Positions 34,101 to 49,100 of a stretch of DNA of 64,000 bases are shown one piece after another (position 1 is the stretch's first letter; each line of letters opens with the position of its first letter). Both the position numbers and the translations under genes were made by a program. The notes under the pieces are model-generated. The model had not been told where the DNA came from, did not search any database, and was given only the letters and a program-made list of their open reading frames with translations. The stretch lies in the NCBI GenBank assembly GCA_032622095.1, contig CP136067.1:128685030-128749029 (forward strand), written 5' to 3'. The stretch comes from Siphonodentalium dalli. Taxonomy: Eukaryota; Mollusca; Scaphopoda; Gadilida; Siphonodentaliidae.

Positions 34101-37100
34101 GTAACCACCACGTTAATTTTGCGAAAGCAAAAACTGAGAGTTCAATCTAGAAATTCTGAAACTTGTGAGTGCCATTTTCAATCAAGTTTTCAATTGTTAA
34201 ATACCATATCTACACCATCAGGGGTATCTTTATTTTCAAGTTACCAGTAACAGACACAAAAAATAGTTCAATTAATAAATTGTTTTCGGTTTACTCAACA
34301 TACAAAATTGGTCTTTGACCGACATTTGCGATCAGGGTCCGTGCTGGACCGAAATTTACTTTTGCCAAATGATATTTATTTTTGCCAAATTCTTTTAGAA
34401 TTGGTCAAATGCTATCCCTGATACTATCATTTTCTGCAACCTTGAGTCTGATATTTTGACACTCGTGGTTTGAACGACTTTTGCTATTGATAGGAAAGCA
34501 GTTAGTTAATAAGTACCGGTATCCTCGCATCTCTACTGCGGTTTATCATACAACGATAAATCAATCACCGAACAATAACATGATAGAAGGGTTGCTCCAT
34601 CAGAAGGGCGCATCACAATAGGATTAGCTGTGTAAACACCATCACCACACTAAATACTAGTAATCGCTCCAACCATCAGTACTAATGCTATGAGATTAAC
34701 TGCATGTCTGCATCTTAAATTCTTAATACAGGTGTTAACTTAACTTTTCCTAAACCTTATAAAACACCACTAATATAATTATGTTGTGAGAGTTTCCTGA
34801 AATGAATGGTATTGATTGACCAATATTTTTCAACTTTATTGAGGAATTAAAAAGTGACTTGCCAAAACTTTTGCCAATTGAAAATATTTTTTGCCAAATG
34901 TGATTCATTTTTTCCATTGGCAAATTTGGCAAGTGGCAGCGTGAACCCTGTTTGCGATTGGATCATCAATGCAGCGTCACGCCATGCCAGAAATAAACAA
35001 ATTCTCTGGTGTGGTTACAATGCCGACTTGAAAAAAAAAAATCTTATAAACATCGCAAGAAGAATATGGTCTGCCGCGAACACAAGGTGGTACCATGGTC
35101 GGCGACTGTATAATTTTCTGTGGTTGATTGCATGAACATGGTCGAGTACCACGGTAATACCAGTGGTCAACCTCGTTATTGAGGACAATTTATTAGACCA
35201 TACATGTAGCTGTATATACTTTATTGATACTTTTCCAACGAAAATTAGCATTTTGAAACCATTGTTATGTCAAGTTCTGATTAAACATTGGCATCTTATT
35301 GTACTAATTGCACATTGATCATAGGCTCCTGCGAATATTCGATATTCGATTCGAGATTCGATTCGAAAGTCAAATTCGATTCGAATTCGAGTCGAAATTG
35401 CCAACTCGAAATTTCGAATATACTTTGACGGAAACGTAAGCTGTTTACCGACAAGTACACATGTCGATCTTAGCTGTTTTTGTGGCATTTAATTCCAGAA
35501 AATTATGTATATATACACCTAATAATTCTTATTCTACATCGCGGATGTTCGCATGCTATTAAATATAATTATAGCCAGCAATTAGCCACTATAGGACGAC
35601 TAAATACGACGGGAATTATAGCTTTAAAATGGTAGCAAAAGCTCAGAGATTGCCGATGGACCGACGACGCGAGTAGCTATCAGTTGCTATGAGACTGAGC
35701 AACCGATAGCGTTATCCATCGTCTATCCATCTCAGATTCCGCGTTATGTAATATCGTTGAGACTGTAAACAACACGTGTTCCCGGTGTTGAAAAGAGCAT
35801 TTTGGCGGTGTTTTCTTTTGAAGTTGTCTTTCAGTTTCGAAGCTTTCGTTTACACTGGACAAAATGTCGACAGTCATTCATGTTTATTTTAAAGGTACTC
35901 AATCCGATAAAACTCCTCTCAATTACTATTTCAATGGCTTCGGGGGTCAAAAATATTTGATTCGAGTCGAGGAAGTCACCCATCAAAGCTCAGATTTGTT
36001 AGATATCGATTTTAGAAATCTATTATTTTTCATTATCGGGAATACTTTCTGGCCCAGAACTCAGTCAAAATTGCGTTATTATTACCACTTTATTTTAGTC
36101 TTGTCTGTTTTAATAGATTTTGGTGTACACATCCCAAGCAGATTACGGCAGTTGAAGGAAATTATTAGTATTCATCTCGAGTAAATAACAAATTTCAAAA
36201 ATTATTAGTACTTATCTCGAGTAAATAACAAATTTCAAAAATCAATATCTAATAACTATGAGCTTTGTTTGATGGGTTCCTCGAATCAAATATTTTTTAC
36301 CCCCAAAGCCAAAGAAATAGTAATATAGGACCCTCTGATCGGATTGTTGTTGATGGAATCTGTTGAGATGGGGACCCTCTGTTCGGATTGAGTACCTTTA
36401 AACATGATAAAGCTTCAGGCAGTGCAGGGACTTACACGTGTGATGAATGCAACATGGTGTATACATGTACATGTAAAACGCAAGCATCTGGGACAACTAC
36501 CCATCTATGGAATCATCTACCCTGCGACTGTTGTTGCGTCTTCAAGTTTATAACAACGAGTGTTTCCGAATGCCGAATTGCAATTTTGCATGTACATGCA
36601 GACTATATAAATTTTGCGTGATTTTAGTTCCGATAATCCGTTTAGTGGTAATATATTAATTGTTGTGATGGCAGCATGGACGTTTTAATTTGTTTTTTTT
36701 TCTCGACAATTATAAATCGAAGTTAATAGTATCACAAACGACGGTTCATCGCCACATAAGTCGTGATGGAACTTCATGCATGTAGTTCATAGAACGTTTC
36801 ACAAATCGTCTAATCATTAACAAAACATGCCTAATTGAGAAGCAACACACATATATGATTCGATTCGATATTCGATTCTATATTCGATTCGATTTCGTGA
36901 ATTCGATTCGAAATTCGATTCGATCAAAATATCCAATTCGCAGGACCCTAATTGATCAGTAATTTCACTGTTTACATACTAGTAACAATGATTTTAACAT
37001 GCAAAATCTTATTATTGGAGAGTTTTTTTATAATGAAAATAAGAATAAAGTCAATAAATTTTTCCATGCATTTTTTATGTAAGTGTTTTAGAGACTTTTA

Positions 37101-40100
37101 TGTTAGGCCGAACAAAACTAATGTTCTGTTTCCCAGCACCTGGCTCCTTCATAAAAGTATGGCCCACTGGTAGATCATGCCATGAATCTCTACTCTGGCT
37201 GACACCCGTAGATATCATATTCCACCAGTACAAAACCTTGGAACTTTTTAAAGTTTAGACAGGGAACCTTATAAAGTGGAAAAAATTACACGGGGAACAT
37301 ATTTCTTATTTATTATCTGTTCTTTAATAATGTACTTCACTGTAGGTGAAGGTCCCAACTCAAAATTTCATGATATAACTTTTTTATGTTATTTTGCTTT
37401 GCATTGCAATTATGGAATTTCTCCTGGGTAATTAATTCAATTTTATTGCAATATCATTATATCAGCTCGCAAAAATCACAGAAAAGCATGCAATTTCAAG
37501 TTGTGTCCTTCACTTACAGTGAAATACACTATTAAGGAGCAGATTATGACTAAGAAATATATTCCCCTCGTTATTTTTTCGACTTTATAAGGTTCCCTGT
37601 CAAAACATTAAAAAGTTCCAAGGTTTTGTACTGGTGGAATATGATCTCTATGGGCGTTAGCTAGAGTAGAGATTCATGGCATGATCCAGTCTGGAGTAAA
37701 CTACATGTATACATACCCATCAGTATCATTATGATTCTGAGTGTATGTTTACATAGACTGGGCATGATCTAGGCCCACTGGGTGCTATTTATGGGCCACT
37801 CAAAAAAAATTATACAGTAATGCTCTAAGTAATCGACTTCTTAACCACAGCAGAATTATGGGTAACTTTTCAGGATTTAGTATTTCCGACTAAATCCTGA
37901 AAAGTTACCCATAATTCTGCTGTGGTTAAGGAGTCGATTACTTAGGGCATTACTGTATATCATCCTGCCGCTCAGGTTTACAATGCGATGCCCACAATCT
38001 ATCAACTTGTATTTGATATTTCTCTTTATTATATCTGATGAAACTACATGTAGTGTTTTCTTTTTGGTTTGTTTAAACTTTATATACATGTACATGTGTT
38101 GTACAATAGACTGTTACATTGAAATTCTATTAAAGTGATGTGAAACACTCCGGTATGGTGTTTTAACAGAAATGGAGAATAATCTTGCTCAAAGTGGTTA
38201 TTTTAACAAATATTATATCCAAATCGACAACACACCCATCATTTCTATATATTAATTAAATGGCGAAAATCGTTTGCGTTCGTTTATCGGCGATAGTAGC
38301 GTCCCGAAACGAGAAGTAAATATTTACAATTAAGTGTAGTTTAGACGATGTTTTCTATGGAGTGGTACGGTCGATTTGTTTGAGATTTTCGGCGAAGTTA
38401 TTAGAATGTTATATTCCTCTAGTTGGAAAAGCGCATGAGTACAAACATAACAGTTTCATGCACCAAAAAACAAGTCCATAATATGTCTTTGACACTTAAT
38501 CATGAAAAGTCATGATATTGATTATTTGTGAGTAAACACAATGTGACATACCGGTACCTCCCTGCTGGGACATTTTTGTCTCAAAAAGCTTTATACATGT
38601 ATCAATGAAAATATCGCCTTGATAACTTAGGGAAATGCATTATATCTCAGGTTGTCTCGTACTGATTGGCCTGAAATTTTGTGTGTCGTATTCTAAGATG
38701 TGCCGTAGGGCATGGTCAAAATTTATGTGCAATGGGACATGAGGGTGATATATTTTTAGAAGCTGAAAAGTCGTTGCAGGCCCACCCACACACAAACACT
38801 TTTCTTTTATTTAGGTGAATTAGCTTTACACTATATACTGTTTATACACAAAAGAAATTCATCACAATTATTCCTCATTTACAGACTTTCCGGCCAAAAA
38901 AGAAACTGGATCCTGGAACACTAAAATACAGTTTGCATAAGCAGGCAAACGCTTCATTGAATGCCGGCATTGACCTCAAAGATGTCGTCCGACTGCCACC
39001 GGGAGAAGATATTAACGACTGGGTTGCTGTCCACGGTGAGTTCCCTTAAAGCCTTGAAATAGTCTGTCTGTCATTTGCAGAATGAGTTTCCCAGAGGGTT
39101 AGCATCACCAAATTCACCCCTGGGGACCTCATTAAGTATTTACTGGAATAATCGCATATATGTTGGTTCTAAATAAATAAAATTGCTGATTTAGACCCAC
39201 TAGTACTGTACAAGCCTGAGTTTAGTGTGCTTGTCATTTTCCAGAATGAGGTCCCCAAAGGGTGAATTTAGTGATGCTTTCCCACATAGCGGGCTAGCAT
39301 CACTAAACTCACCCTCTGGGGACCTCTGCTTAGGCCCCATCTTCTCTGGAAAGTTTCTTTGTTTATCTAATTTCTATACATGTAGGTACTTCTTCAGATA
39401 CAAATTCTATTTCTTTTTTAGTTTAGTTTCTCTATATCCCCAAATTGGCAGATGACACATTGCAAAATTGAGGTTCCCAATGAGTGTACATCACAATATT
39501 CACCATTTGGAAACATCAAGCTGAGTCTATGTCCATAGCAGATGAGGCCATGCAGAATGAGGTCCACAGAGGGTGAATTTGGTGATACTAGCCCACTATG
39601 CAGGGTAGCATCACTAAATTCCCCCTCTGTGGACCTCATTCTGCAATTGACAGGCACACTGAACTCAGACTTGCTACTGTACACCCATAAACTGCATCAC
39701 TAAATTCACCCTCATTCTGCAATAAACTGCATATATGGCAGTTTTTGGTGCAAAAAAATATACGACTAATTTGTAACCGGTTACTGGTTTTAAAAATGTT
39801 TTTTCTTGGTGGTTGTGTTTTAGTTTTATGTTATGACCCAGTTGTAAATGAATCATATTTTTTGGTTCACTTTTGGAGTTAAATGCACATCCGGAAGTCG
39901 TTTAAAAAATCTGACGTGTTTTTTGTCACAAAGTTTTATTTGCTTGCCTGAGAATAACTCTAACTAGAAAAATGAAAATATTTCCACTATGACAACATCA
40001 ATTTATTATTTTGATTTTTGTTCCAAGTTACAGATAAAGATCTTTGCATAAAAATAACATAGTGGAAATGGCTGCTTTACATTTATTGAAAGAGTTAGTG

Positions 40101-43100
40101 ATAAATAGTTAGAATGTCTACATGTTTGAGTCTTTTTTTTTCAGATTTTTTTTTTTGTATCTTTGTGAAATAAGTTGTAGGCGATGTTCGTATACCAGAC
40201 ATTAAAATTGGTGTCGCCGATGCTTGATAAAAAAGGGTTACAGCCCGTTTTTTTGTTACAAAGATACATTTGCTTACCAGAGTATAACTCCAACTAGAAA
40301 AATGAAAATATTTCCACTGTACTGCCATAAGTAGTAGTAAATGACTCATAGAACCGGGGTGCCCCCCCCCCCCCCCAACCCCCCCCCCCCCCCCACTTAG
40401 AAAGTGTTTTGGTTATACTTTAAGGATTGTGTGGTTAAATCAACTGGTATGAAACGGTAACTTCTAGTACAATTGTGGCTCCAGCAAATTTATATACAAT
40501 GTATGTCATAGAAATAACATTTGCTGACAGTCAGCAGTTAGCTACAGTGTATCCACAGTCCAGGAATATGTCCAGGGTTTCTTTTCTGCATTTAGTCTCA
40601 GTACCACGGCAGTTACAGAACCATTAACTGCTCTGCAGTTATGGTTTAACTGCAGTTATAAATGCATAATACCCCAGGGAGTATTCCAGGGCTAATTTGG
40701 GTGTGTCGGTCGCGTGAATTTTAGCGGCTCGAAAATACTTGATTTGGAAATTTTGGATGCTCAATTCATTAGCCATATTTGCAGGTCAGGAATCGTTGTT
40801 CTGGCAGGAAAATAGTATCATTACTATACAAATACACCGATCGTGGCCGGAAAACAGCCCTCTTCTCATGAAAGTAAACAAAAAAATTTGGGAATTCAAG
40901 AAAAACATTCATGCATATACATGTACAACATCACTGCTCTGTAACTTTGCACCAGAGTTGAGTAGGGATGCCTTGTGAATGTGAAAGGGAATTACTTTTA
41001 TTTAATTGACTTAATGTGTTTCGTGTGCAAATGTACCTCAACTGTATTATTTACCCACGCATTTGCTGCTTACAATCAAGATATAGATTGATGAGATGGG
41101 TTCGCAATTGTGAGAGATAGTTTGCCATCGGTGGCTGTTCTATTCCATTTCCCCGCCATTTTTGAAACATGTGCGCACAAAAGACATACTATTAGTTACA
41201 TGTATCTTTCTTCCTGCGAAATTTTCACTGAGTTTTAACTACCTACATGTACCTTCAGTAGTCTGTGTTGATTGAGTGGGTGAGTGTCTAGACATGGAAA
41301 GCAAACGAAATGAAAGGTTTTTCCCACTACATTCCCACTTACGATAGTAAAGTGTGTTATTTGCGGAAAGCTGCCAATAAAATTACAAAAATCTACACAT
41401 ACAGGTACAGTAGTATTGCTACACAGCCATGAGTCATGCCATGATCATTCTGTGAATGTTAAAGAAAGAGTACTCCAGTAAGATACGAATAAGAACGAAA
41501 ATACATGTCACCAGTGGCCATCTTGGATTTCAAATTTCAATCCATTAGCACTGGCTACAGGTCGTCTGATCATCATGAAATTTGTCATGGATTTTAATAT
41601 TGACATGTAGATGGGAACGAGTAATTTTGGGGTCGTTTGGACGAGAAACATGTACACCAGCGGCCATCTTGGATTTTACTCTTCGCATGACTAAATCCTT
41701 TAGCATGGGCTGCAGGTCATACTTTTGGTCTGATCATGAAATTTGTCATGGATGTTAACAATGACATGTAGATGGGAACGAGTCATTTTGGGGTCATTCG
41801 GCAAAAAAATATTGCCGCCAGCAGCCATCTTGGATTTTAGTCTTTGCATGACTAAATCCTTTGGCACAGGCTACAGGTCGTACTAGTACCTTAGGTCGGA
41901 TCATTATGAAATTTTGTTATGGCTATTGACATGTAGATGGGAAGGAGTCATTTTGGGGTCATTCGGTAAAAAAACAGTGGCCATCTTGGATTTAAAAATT
42001 CAATTCATTATCACGGGCTACAGGCCATATTGTTTGTCATCATCGTGAAATTTGTCGTGGATGTTAATATTGACATGTAGATGGGAACGAGATATTTTGG
42101 GGTAATTCAGCCATAAAACATGGCCACTGGCAGCCATCTTGGAATTTACTCTTCGCATGACTAAATCCTTTGGCACACCCTACAGTCCACTTCCCTCATC
42201 CGATCATCACCAAACTTCATATTAATCTTGATATTGATCTACTAGATGGAAGCTATCAAATGTTTTTGAATTTCATTGGAAAACATAGCCGTCAGCAACC
42301 ATCTTGGATTTTGTAATGAATACAATGAGAATGGATAATAAATGCAGTGAAAATGGATAATAAATGCAGTGAGAATGGGTAATAAATGCAGTGAAAATGG
42401 ATAATGAATACAATGTCAATGAGAATGGATAATAAATGCAGTGAAAATGGATAATGAATACAGTGAGAATCGGTAATAAATGCAGTGAAAATGGATAATG
42501 AATACAATGAGAATGGATAATAAATGCAGTGAGGATGGGTAATAAATGCAGTGAGAATGGATAATAAATGCAGTGAGAATGGGTAATAAGTGCATTGAGA
42601 ATGGGTAATAAATGCAGTGAGAATGGGTAATAAATACAGTGAGAATTGGTTATAAATGCAGTGAGAATTTGTTATAAATGCAGTGAGAATGGGCAATTAA
42701 TGCAGTGAAAATGGGTAATAAATGCAGTGAGAATGGGTTATGAATACAGTGATAATGGGTAATTAATGCAGTGAGAATGGACAATGAATGCAGTGACTCC
42801 CAGGGAGAATTGGTAATAAATGCAGTGAGAATTGGTAATAAATGCAGTGAGAATGGGCAATAAAAGCAGTGAGAATGGATAATAAATGCAGTGAGAATGG
42901 GCAATGAATGCAGTGAGAATGGGTAATAAATGCAGTGAGAATGTGTAATAAATGCAGTGAGAATGTGTAATAAATGCAGTGAGGATGGGTAATCTGAGAA
43001 TGGCCAGGGTAATCATTCTCTGGATTTGAATCATCAAGGCTCCCATCTAGAATGTAGCATTCTAATACACAAGTTACAGACAAGATTCTATGGAGTAAAT

Positions 43101-46100
43101 CAATCTAAGATACAGATTTACAGAATGTCTGTTCTGTGTAATGTTACTGAGCTTGTATTTGATATATTAAACCTAAAGCACCAGCAGCTGATACATGCTC
43201 CCCAGGGAGCCTGTTTGTTTTACTTCACCCTTTCATGACTGGAGCTTCCTGAAATTTGGCGAAAACCCTGTGCCAATGCATTCTCTTATATATGCGAGTT
43301 TCCCATAGTGAATGCATTGGCCTTACAATATTTACCTTGACCATGTAAGCCAGTGCATTCTATTATATATGTGAGGCTCCCTATGGGAAACTCCCACATA
43401 TAAGAGAATGCAATGGCACATTATCTTTAATGCTGCATCAGCGCAGCTCCAGTAACAAAAGGGCTGGGGAATAAATAAATCTAAGATGCAGATTTACAGA
43501 ATGTTTGTTCTGTGTAATGTTACAGAGCTTGTCTTTGATATATTATGGCTAAAGCACAAGCAGCTGATACATTCTCCCCAGGGAGCCTGTTTGTTTAACT
43601 TAACCACTGATTCATGAGGCCAATTAAAATATTTTTGGCTGGGGTTTCCTTTACTATTTCTGTTTATATATAACTTTGGTATATTTCATATTTTTTGCTC
43701 ATCAGGGCCCTGTGTATCTATCAATCATCTTACATAAACTGAGTTTGATCTACACAAAGCAACCGAAAAGAACATGCTAGGCTGATAAAAGAACACCCTT
43801 AGATTTTTCATAGAAATAAAGACAAATGTTGAAATACCTTTATTTGTACCCATAGGTTTATTATTTCAAATAAGATCATTGGCAAGGCCATCAAAATAGT
43901 TATATAAAGAAATAAAAACAAATTGTGGACTTATTTCATTAAAGGTACTCAATCTGATTCGATGGTCCCCATATCATCAGATTCCAACAACAGCAAATTT
44001 TTTTTAAATGCTGCTTCAGTTAACAGAATTGATTAATTGCCCAAAAATAATGCGAACCACGGTCAACTACATGTATAGTATAAAATTGCCCAAAACCTGT
44101 TATTTATCAACATTTTGTTCAATGAAATTTTGCTGGTTTATCAAATACCCGACACAAAAAAGCAACTAGATTTTAGAGTTATCCATCTTCATCCACCGTC
44201 TTCTCGTCAACTCTTTATTGGGCCACTAAAAAATTATCTGTTGTGAAAAATAATAGATTTCAAAAATCGATACCTGATCACTCTGAGCTTTGAGGGGTGG
44301 GTTCCTCTACTCAAATCAAATATTTTTTACCCCCGAAGCCAAAGAAATGATAATTTGTCAACGTTAATTCAGATTATACATCTTTAAATAAAAAATATCT
44401 GTTAGTATCTAAACACTATCCTCATTGGAAGAATGTAGCAATGAACTAAGATTGTCGAAAATTCCAACCACATCGACTGTAACATTTAAGAGAACACAGA
44501 CCTAAAAATCTGACGAGAATCAGAAACATGATTCTCATTTTGATTCTCATATAATTTGATGGTTTTTAAGGCCTGGAAGACAATGGTTGAACTACACACA
44601 AATGTAAATATTTACTACGTTATTGGGGACGCATTATTGGTCATAAACATTATGGTAATGATTGCGCCAATAATAGTCACTGCTTGAAATGCATTTATAA
44701 CGACGACGCTGTTTTCTAACTATTTGGATATAAAATTTATGAAAATAACTTATTTTGGCATGATTATTTGTTATTCCATCCGGGATCACCTCAGTGGAGT
44801 GTTTCACATCACTTTAACCATGATTATTTGTTATTCCATCTGGGAACACCTCAGTGGAGTGTTTCACATCACTTTAACCATGATTATTTGTTATTCCATC
44901 CGGGATCACCTCAGTGGAGTGTTTCACATCACTTTAACCATGATTATTTGTTATTCCATCCGGGATCACCTCAGTGGAGTGTTTCACATGATTATTTGTT
45001 ATTCCATACGGGATCACCTCAGTGGAGTGTTTCACATCACTTTAACCATGATTATTTGTTATTCCATCCGGGATCACCTCAGTGGAGTGTTTCACATGAT
45101 TATTTGTTATTCCATCCGGGATCACCTCAGTGGAGTGTTTCACATCACTTTAACCATGATTATTTGTTATTCCATCCGGGATCACCTCAGTGGAGTGTTT
45201 CACATCACTTTAACCATGATTATTTGTTATTCCATCCGGGATCACCTCAGTGGAGTGTTTCACATCACTTTAAAGATGCATAGTCTGATTAAGCCTTTAC
45301 CCAACAGAACGGCCCTGTGCCAATGCATTCTCTTATATATGCGAGTCGACCATAGGTCGCCTCGCATATATAAGAGAATGCATTGGCTTAACACATTAAA
45401 AATTAAAAAATTGTTAAAGAATGTAAGAAAAAATGGTAAAAAGTGTTAAAAACAGATTTTTTTTAGGCCAATGCATTCTCTTATATATGCGAGGCGACCT
45501 ATGGTCGACTCGCATATATAAGAGAATGCATTGGCACAGGGAATAACTGTAACCATCACAATGTGGTCAATGAGCCGGTTCCAATGATATCCATATTTGT
45601 ATGGTTTTATTGAGACAGACCCAAGATAATTTAGGCTGTTGCAGCTTTATTTGGTCGTTTTTGGCCGGTTTGTTGGGTAAAGGGTTAAGCGCTCCTCAAT
45701 TACTATTTATTTGGATTTGGGGGGTAAAAACTATTTGATTCGAGTCGAGGAACCCACCTACATGTACATGTAACAAAGCTCAGAGTTATTAGATATAAAT
45801 TTTTAAAATCTATTAATTTTCATCATCGAAACTTATAGTGGCCCAGTAAAAAGTCAACGAGCCGATGGTCTCAGACCAGATTGCGGACGAAGATTAATAA
45901 CTCTAAAATCAAGAGGCTTTGTTTTGATTATAAGCCCAAATTTCGTCGAACCACATGTTGATAAATAACATGTTTCGGGCAATTTTATACTATATTTGAC
46001 AGTGGTTAGCATTATTTTTTGGCAATTAATCGATTCTGATTGAAGCAGCATTTCTAAAAATGTTGTTGTTTGAATCTGATTATATGGGGACCATCAAATC

Positions 46101-49100
46101 GGATTGAGTACCTTTAAACAGAGTCACTTGCAAAAACAATATATTTGTTCATACAGTATATGTATGATAAACTCAGTTTGAGGGAACATTTGTATTAGTA
46201 CACTGTCAAGCCTTGATATAGTGTGTCTGAACAGAAGGAAAAGACTACTGGTAACTAAAAACAATGTTAATTTGGGACAATAGATACTTCCCAGAAGATG
46301 AGGCCTAAGCAGAATGAGGTTGCCAGAAGGTGAATTTACTGATGCTAGCCAACTGTGTGGGGTGGCATTACTAAATTCACCCTCTGGGAACCTCATTCTG
46401 CAAATGACAGACACACAATTTCAATGATACATGTAGGCATACATGTAGGACTGGATCCATGCAATCCAAGATATGCCACATTATCTTCCAGAATCAGGAT
46501 AGATGGGTATAAATAAACCTAAACTTGACTTTAATTCCCCATGGATCTTATAGGAGCACAGGTAGATGAAAGCTAATTACCTTTCCATGAGCAGGCAAAA
46601 TACATATGTAACAGAGAGTAATACTGGTAAGTGAGGCCAAAGAAAATTATGTGTTTGGTTGCAGTTATATGTCATATAATGTCTGATAAGATCATATGTA
46701 CCCCTGGTTAGACTTAACTCTTTCTAAACTAAAGCAATAACGAGTACCAGTTGGTCCCTCAAGCCTGAGTTTAGTGTGCCTGTCATTTTCAGAATGAGGT
46801 CCAAGAGGGTGAATTTAGTGATGCTAGCCCGCTATATCTGGGGACCTCATTCTGCATGGCCTCATCTGCTATGGGAGACATAAAATTCCAAATGGTGAAT
46901 ATTGTGATGTACACCCATTGGGAACCTTGATTATGCAATATGTCGTCTGCCAATTTGGTGATAGAGAAACTAACCTAAAAAAGAAATAGAATTTATGTGA
47001 AGAAGTCTAGAAATTTGATAATAAAGAAACTTTCCAGAGAATATGAGGCCTAAGCATAATGAGGTTCACAGAGGGTGAATTTAGTGATGCTAGCCCGCTA
47101 TGCCGGGTAGCATCACTAAATTCATCCTCTGGGGACCTCATTCTGCAGATGACAGACACACTAAACTTAGGCTTGGTTCCCCAAGGAAAATGTTTAGATA
47201 GTAATGGCTGTTTGTTGAATTTATTATCTAAACATTTCCCACCAATGACTATAGTGGGCTATCATCACTAAATTCACCATCTGGACCTCATATGCTTATG
47301 CCTCATCTTCTGGGAAGTCTCAAATTAACATTGTTTTTAGTTATTTAGTTTGTTCTGTTCAGTTTCTATAAACCCTGTATCCCCTAATTTTCAGAAGATA
47401 AAATGCATAATCGTTGTGATTAATGGTGTCAGAACATCACCAACTTCAACTGGTGAACTTCAATCTTATCCTACATGTAGGTCTCCCATAGGAATTGATG
47501 CCTGGGCAGAATGAGGTTCCCAGAGGGTGAATTTTGGGGATGCTAGCCCACCGTACAGTGGGCTAGCGTCACCAATTTCATCCTCTGGAGACCTCATTCT
47601 GCATGGCCTCATAGCTGATGGGAGACCTAGACACAGATTTAATTTTCCTGTAGTCTGGTCGTTGAGACTCGATTTTGTGGTGAACCTAGAACAAATTGTT
47701 TACAAGCTGTTTTCGGTGTCATTCGACGCGGAAAAGCATCAGGAACAACATATCCAAAATCCGCAAATATCCGCGTTGGGGAAACTTTGTTATCCACGAT
47801 GGCGTCCAACATGGTTGTCTATACTACATGTACATCAGTTCTCGATACAAGTCATTATACGATATATAGTGGCATCAGAATTATGCCGTTATATCAGTTT
47901 GTGTTAAATTAGAATGCGGGAGCGAGTAGAGTGACACGGACAGAAAATTATACAATCGTGGCCATGAAATGGCTGTCAAAATGGCCGCAACTCCAAACCA
48001 TACCACGTAGAAAGCAACATATTGGGTAACCACATAATAGTGAAATACGTATTGGCAATATACAAGTCGGTTGTTAAATATCTTTAAAGGTACACACATC
48101 ATTAAAACAGATCAATCTGAAGGATCATCGGTCACTGCACAGCAAGTCAACCCCCCAATGATTTACATCTTTAACGTTTGGGTGTTCTGCTTATCCAACA
48201 TCCAACTGTTGGGCAAAACAAAAATAGCTCGTGCATGCAACACACGAACTAATGTTTTGCCTCACAGTGCATGGTTATTTCATTCGGCATGGTGATTAAA
48301 TATTGAATGCAACGCCGAAATTTAAGTGCATACTCTAGAGGTATAAATACTAGTTATATTTCCGGAATTGTCAACACTCCCGGTGATAATAAACGATACA
48401 CGTATGTCGCAATGGTTATTATACTGTAAAGAAACACTCATATCTTCAATGGATTAGCACCGAATCTCACCAGGTCAAAGAGACTGTACATAGTACATTG
48501 TATTTAAGACTAATTTTCATTCTGCTACCAACCCGGTTTCTTAGTAGACAATTTTGTTAAAATTACTTCAGTGGCCGCTTTACAACTAGAATAAGCTACA
48601 GCGCAATGCACACTATTAGTTTTCAGTATATTTTTGTTTGAAAATATATTACCATTACCACCCACGTAATCGTGCTCAATATCAGGTGATCATCGTTTAA
48701 GATGTTATTCCAACGTTGAACATTCACCCAATATTGTTAGTTGTGGTTATGTGTGCAACAGAAAATGGGTAAACGCGTTGATGCGGTTGAAGACAACGTA
48801 GTAAGTTTCGCGTAGATGTGGCCTTGGTGAATTCAACCAAATATAATTTCCAGGTATAAACAGTCTCTGTCACAGATTAAGTAGGCAATTTTGGTCAAGT
48901 TTTGAATTTATTGAAGACAGTCTATGGTACTCATTTGTGATTTAATAAATTTAGTTCACGGTACACCATCACGCATTCTTGTGATAAAAGCAAAATATTC
49001 GTGTATCACTTGATCTGAGGCAACTATAACTACTATTTTGAGACACGTACAATAGGATCTACGCATTCTCCCCAGTACAATATGAACATAATTCAAACCG

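Larger units (their letters stand above)
35322..36950. mobile_element. hAT-type non-autonomous element with BED-finger remnant
   Basis: The TIRs are TAGGCTCCTGCGAAT on the left and TAGGGTCCTGCGAAT (reversed) on the right, one mismatch. The 8-base target duplication ATTGATCA is perfect (35314-35321 and 36951-36958). Both subterminal zones are rich in ATTCGATTCG words. The interior carries the start of a hAT-like protein with a BED-type zinc finger (see 35864-36621) and a nested MITE-1 (35893-36397). The rest of a transposase is missing. Confidence 0.85.

Noticed and set aside
42292-43083. Minus-strand frames of 84 to 134 codons rich in His, Cys, Tyr, Phe and Leu
   Set aside because: They are translations of the 22-bp minisatellite in several frames at once, which real proteins do not do.
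44724-45449. 241-codon open frame on the plus strand, and a second of 171 codons overlapping it
   Set aside because: Both lie in the 60/48-bp tandem array, whose period is a multiple of three, so any frame stays open. No known domain, no splice context, no independent support.
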